DNA of 55,000 bases from Symbiodinium natans. Its lineage: Eukaryota > Sar > Dinophyceae > Suessiales > Symbiodiniaceae. Below, piece by piece: positions 54,962 to 55,000 of the stretch. Under the pieces are notes generated by a model. The model ran no database searches, was not told the DNA's origin, and saw only the letters and a program-made list of their open reading frames with translations. Every line of letters starts with the position of its first letter. Positions within the stretch are counted from its first letter, which is position 1. The translations under genes and the position numbers were made by a program. The stretch lies in assembly GCA_905221605.1 (NCBI GenBank), contig CAJNDS010000268.1, forward strand, positions 10,001-65,000. The letters run 5' to 3'.

Positions 54962-55000
54962 TGAGGGTTTAGGGTTTAGGGTTTGGGGTTTAGGGTTTAG
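54962..55000 (+). repeat. TTTAGGG tract at window end
   Basis: Start of the next intron-like array, cut by the window. Confidence 0.97.

Noticed and set aside
1019-55000. CRISPR array
   Set aside because: Repeat units are contiguous 7-9-bp tandem repeats with no regular spacers and no cas-like genes; the setting is eukaryotic.

Overview
**What kind of DNA this is.** The window is nuclear DNA from a eukaryote, most probably a dinoflagellate; a related alveolate is possible. About half of it is short tandem arrays of a telomere-type heptamer, TTTAGGG or its complement CCCTAAA. These arrays are interstitial: hundreds of tracts in both orientations, with many local variant units. Between them lie islands of roughly 50-400 bp of ordinary-complexity sequence. 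There are no bacterial operons, no Shine-Dalgarno sites, no tRNA or rRNA that I can recognise, and no long intact ORF. The long ORFs that exist are translations of repeats (Gly, Pro, Val and similar runs). Arguments for a dinoflagellate are the TTTAGGG telomere type, GC and GA splice donors that are needed to keep frame in the best gene model, a 23-nt micro-exon, and one exon (15253-15434) with a W-x(n)-S-S-K-R-K-R-G-K-F type motif that I recall as common in Symbiodiniaceae predicted proteins. Coccidia such as Eimeria also carry interspersed telomere-like repeats, so this assignment is an inference.

**Layout.** Two gene models on the + strand can be joined exon to exon in phase. (1) Positions 42044-42844 hold the 3' end of an unrecognised gene: five exons, short introns (68, 149, 175 and 53 nt), stop TGA. 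(2) From 46609 to beyond 54906 runs an alpha/beta-hydrolase (serine hydrolase, prolyl-oligopeptidase/esterase type). It has eight short exons (23-80 nt) separated by introns of about 0.8-1.9 kb, and shows the nucleophile elbow G-H-S-M-G-G plus an H-N-W-E-G-P-G segment. Upstream (1 to about 42 kb) there are some forty further exon-like islands. Nearly all read best on + and many are phase-compatible with AG acceptors and GT/GC donors, but I cannot join them into named genes.

**The main structural observation.** Exon islands usually have CCCTAAA arrays on their left and TTTAGGG arrays on their right. Each intron therefore starts with the G-rich strand and ends with the C-rich strand. In several cases the 5' splice donor is the first GT of GTTTAGGG and abuts the exon directly; several acceptors are CCCTAAG or CCCCAAG. 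Such introns could fold as long (UUUAGGG)n:(CCCUAAA)n stems that bring the splice sites together. Families of about 80-150 bp palindromic MITE-like elements sit between the G and C tracts, in the interiors of these inferred introns.

**Exceptions.** A 1.7-kb island (22690-24405) has no telomeric repeats and carries a large palindrome and a recurrent GAGCATCA motif. A 200-bp A+T-rich island sits at 33305-33505. There is a 150-bp poly(G) run at 2733-2884 and several poly(C)-poly(A) junctions.

Exon calls outside the two joined models rest only on open frame plus plausible splice edges. Several islands are open in two frames, so those calls are tentative.
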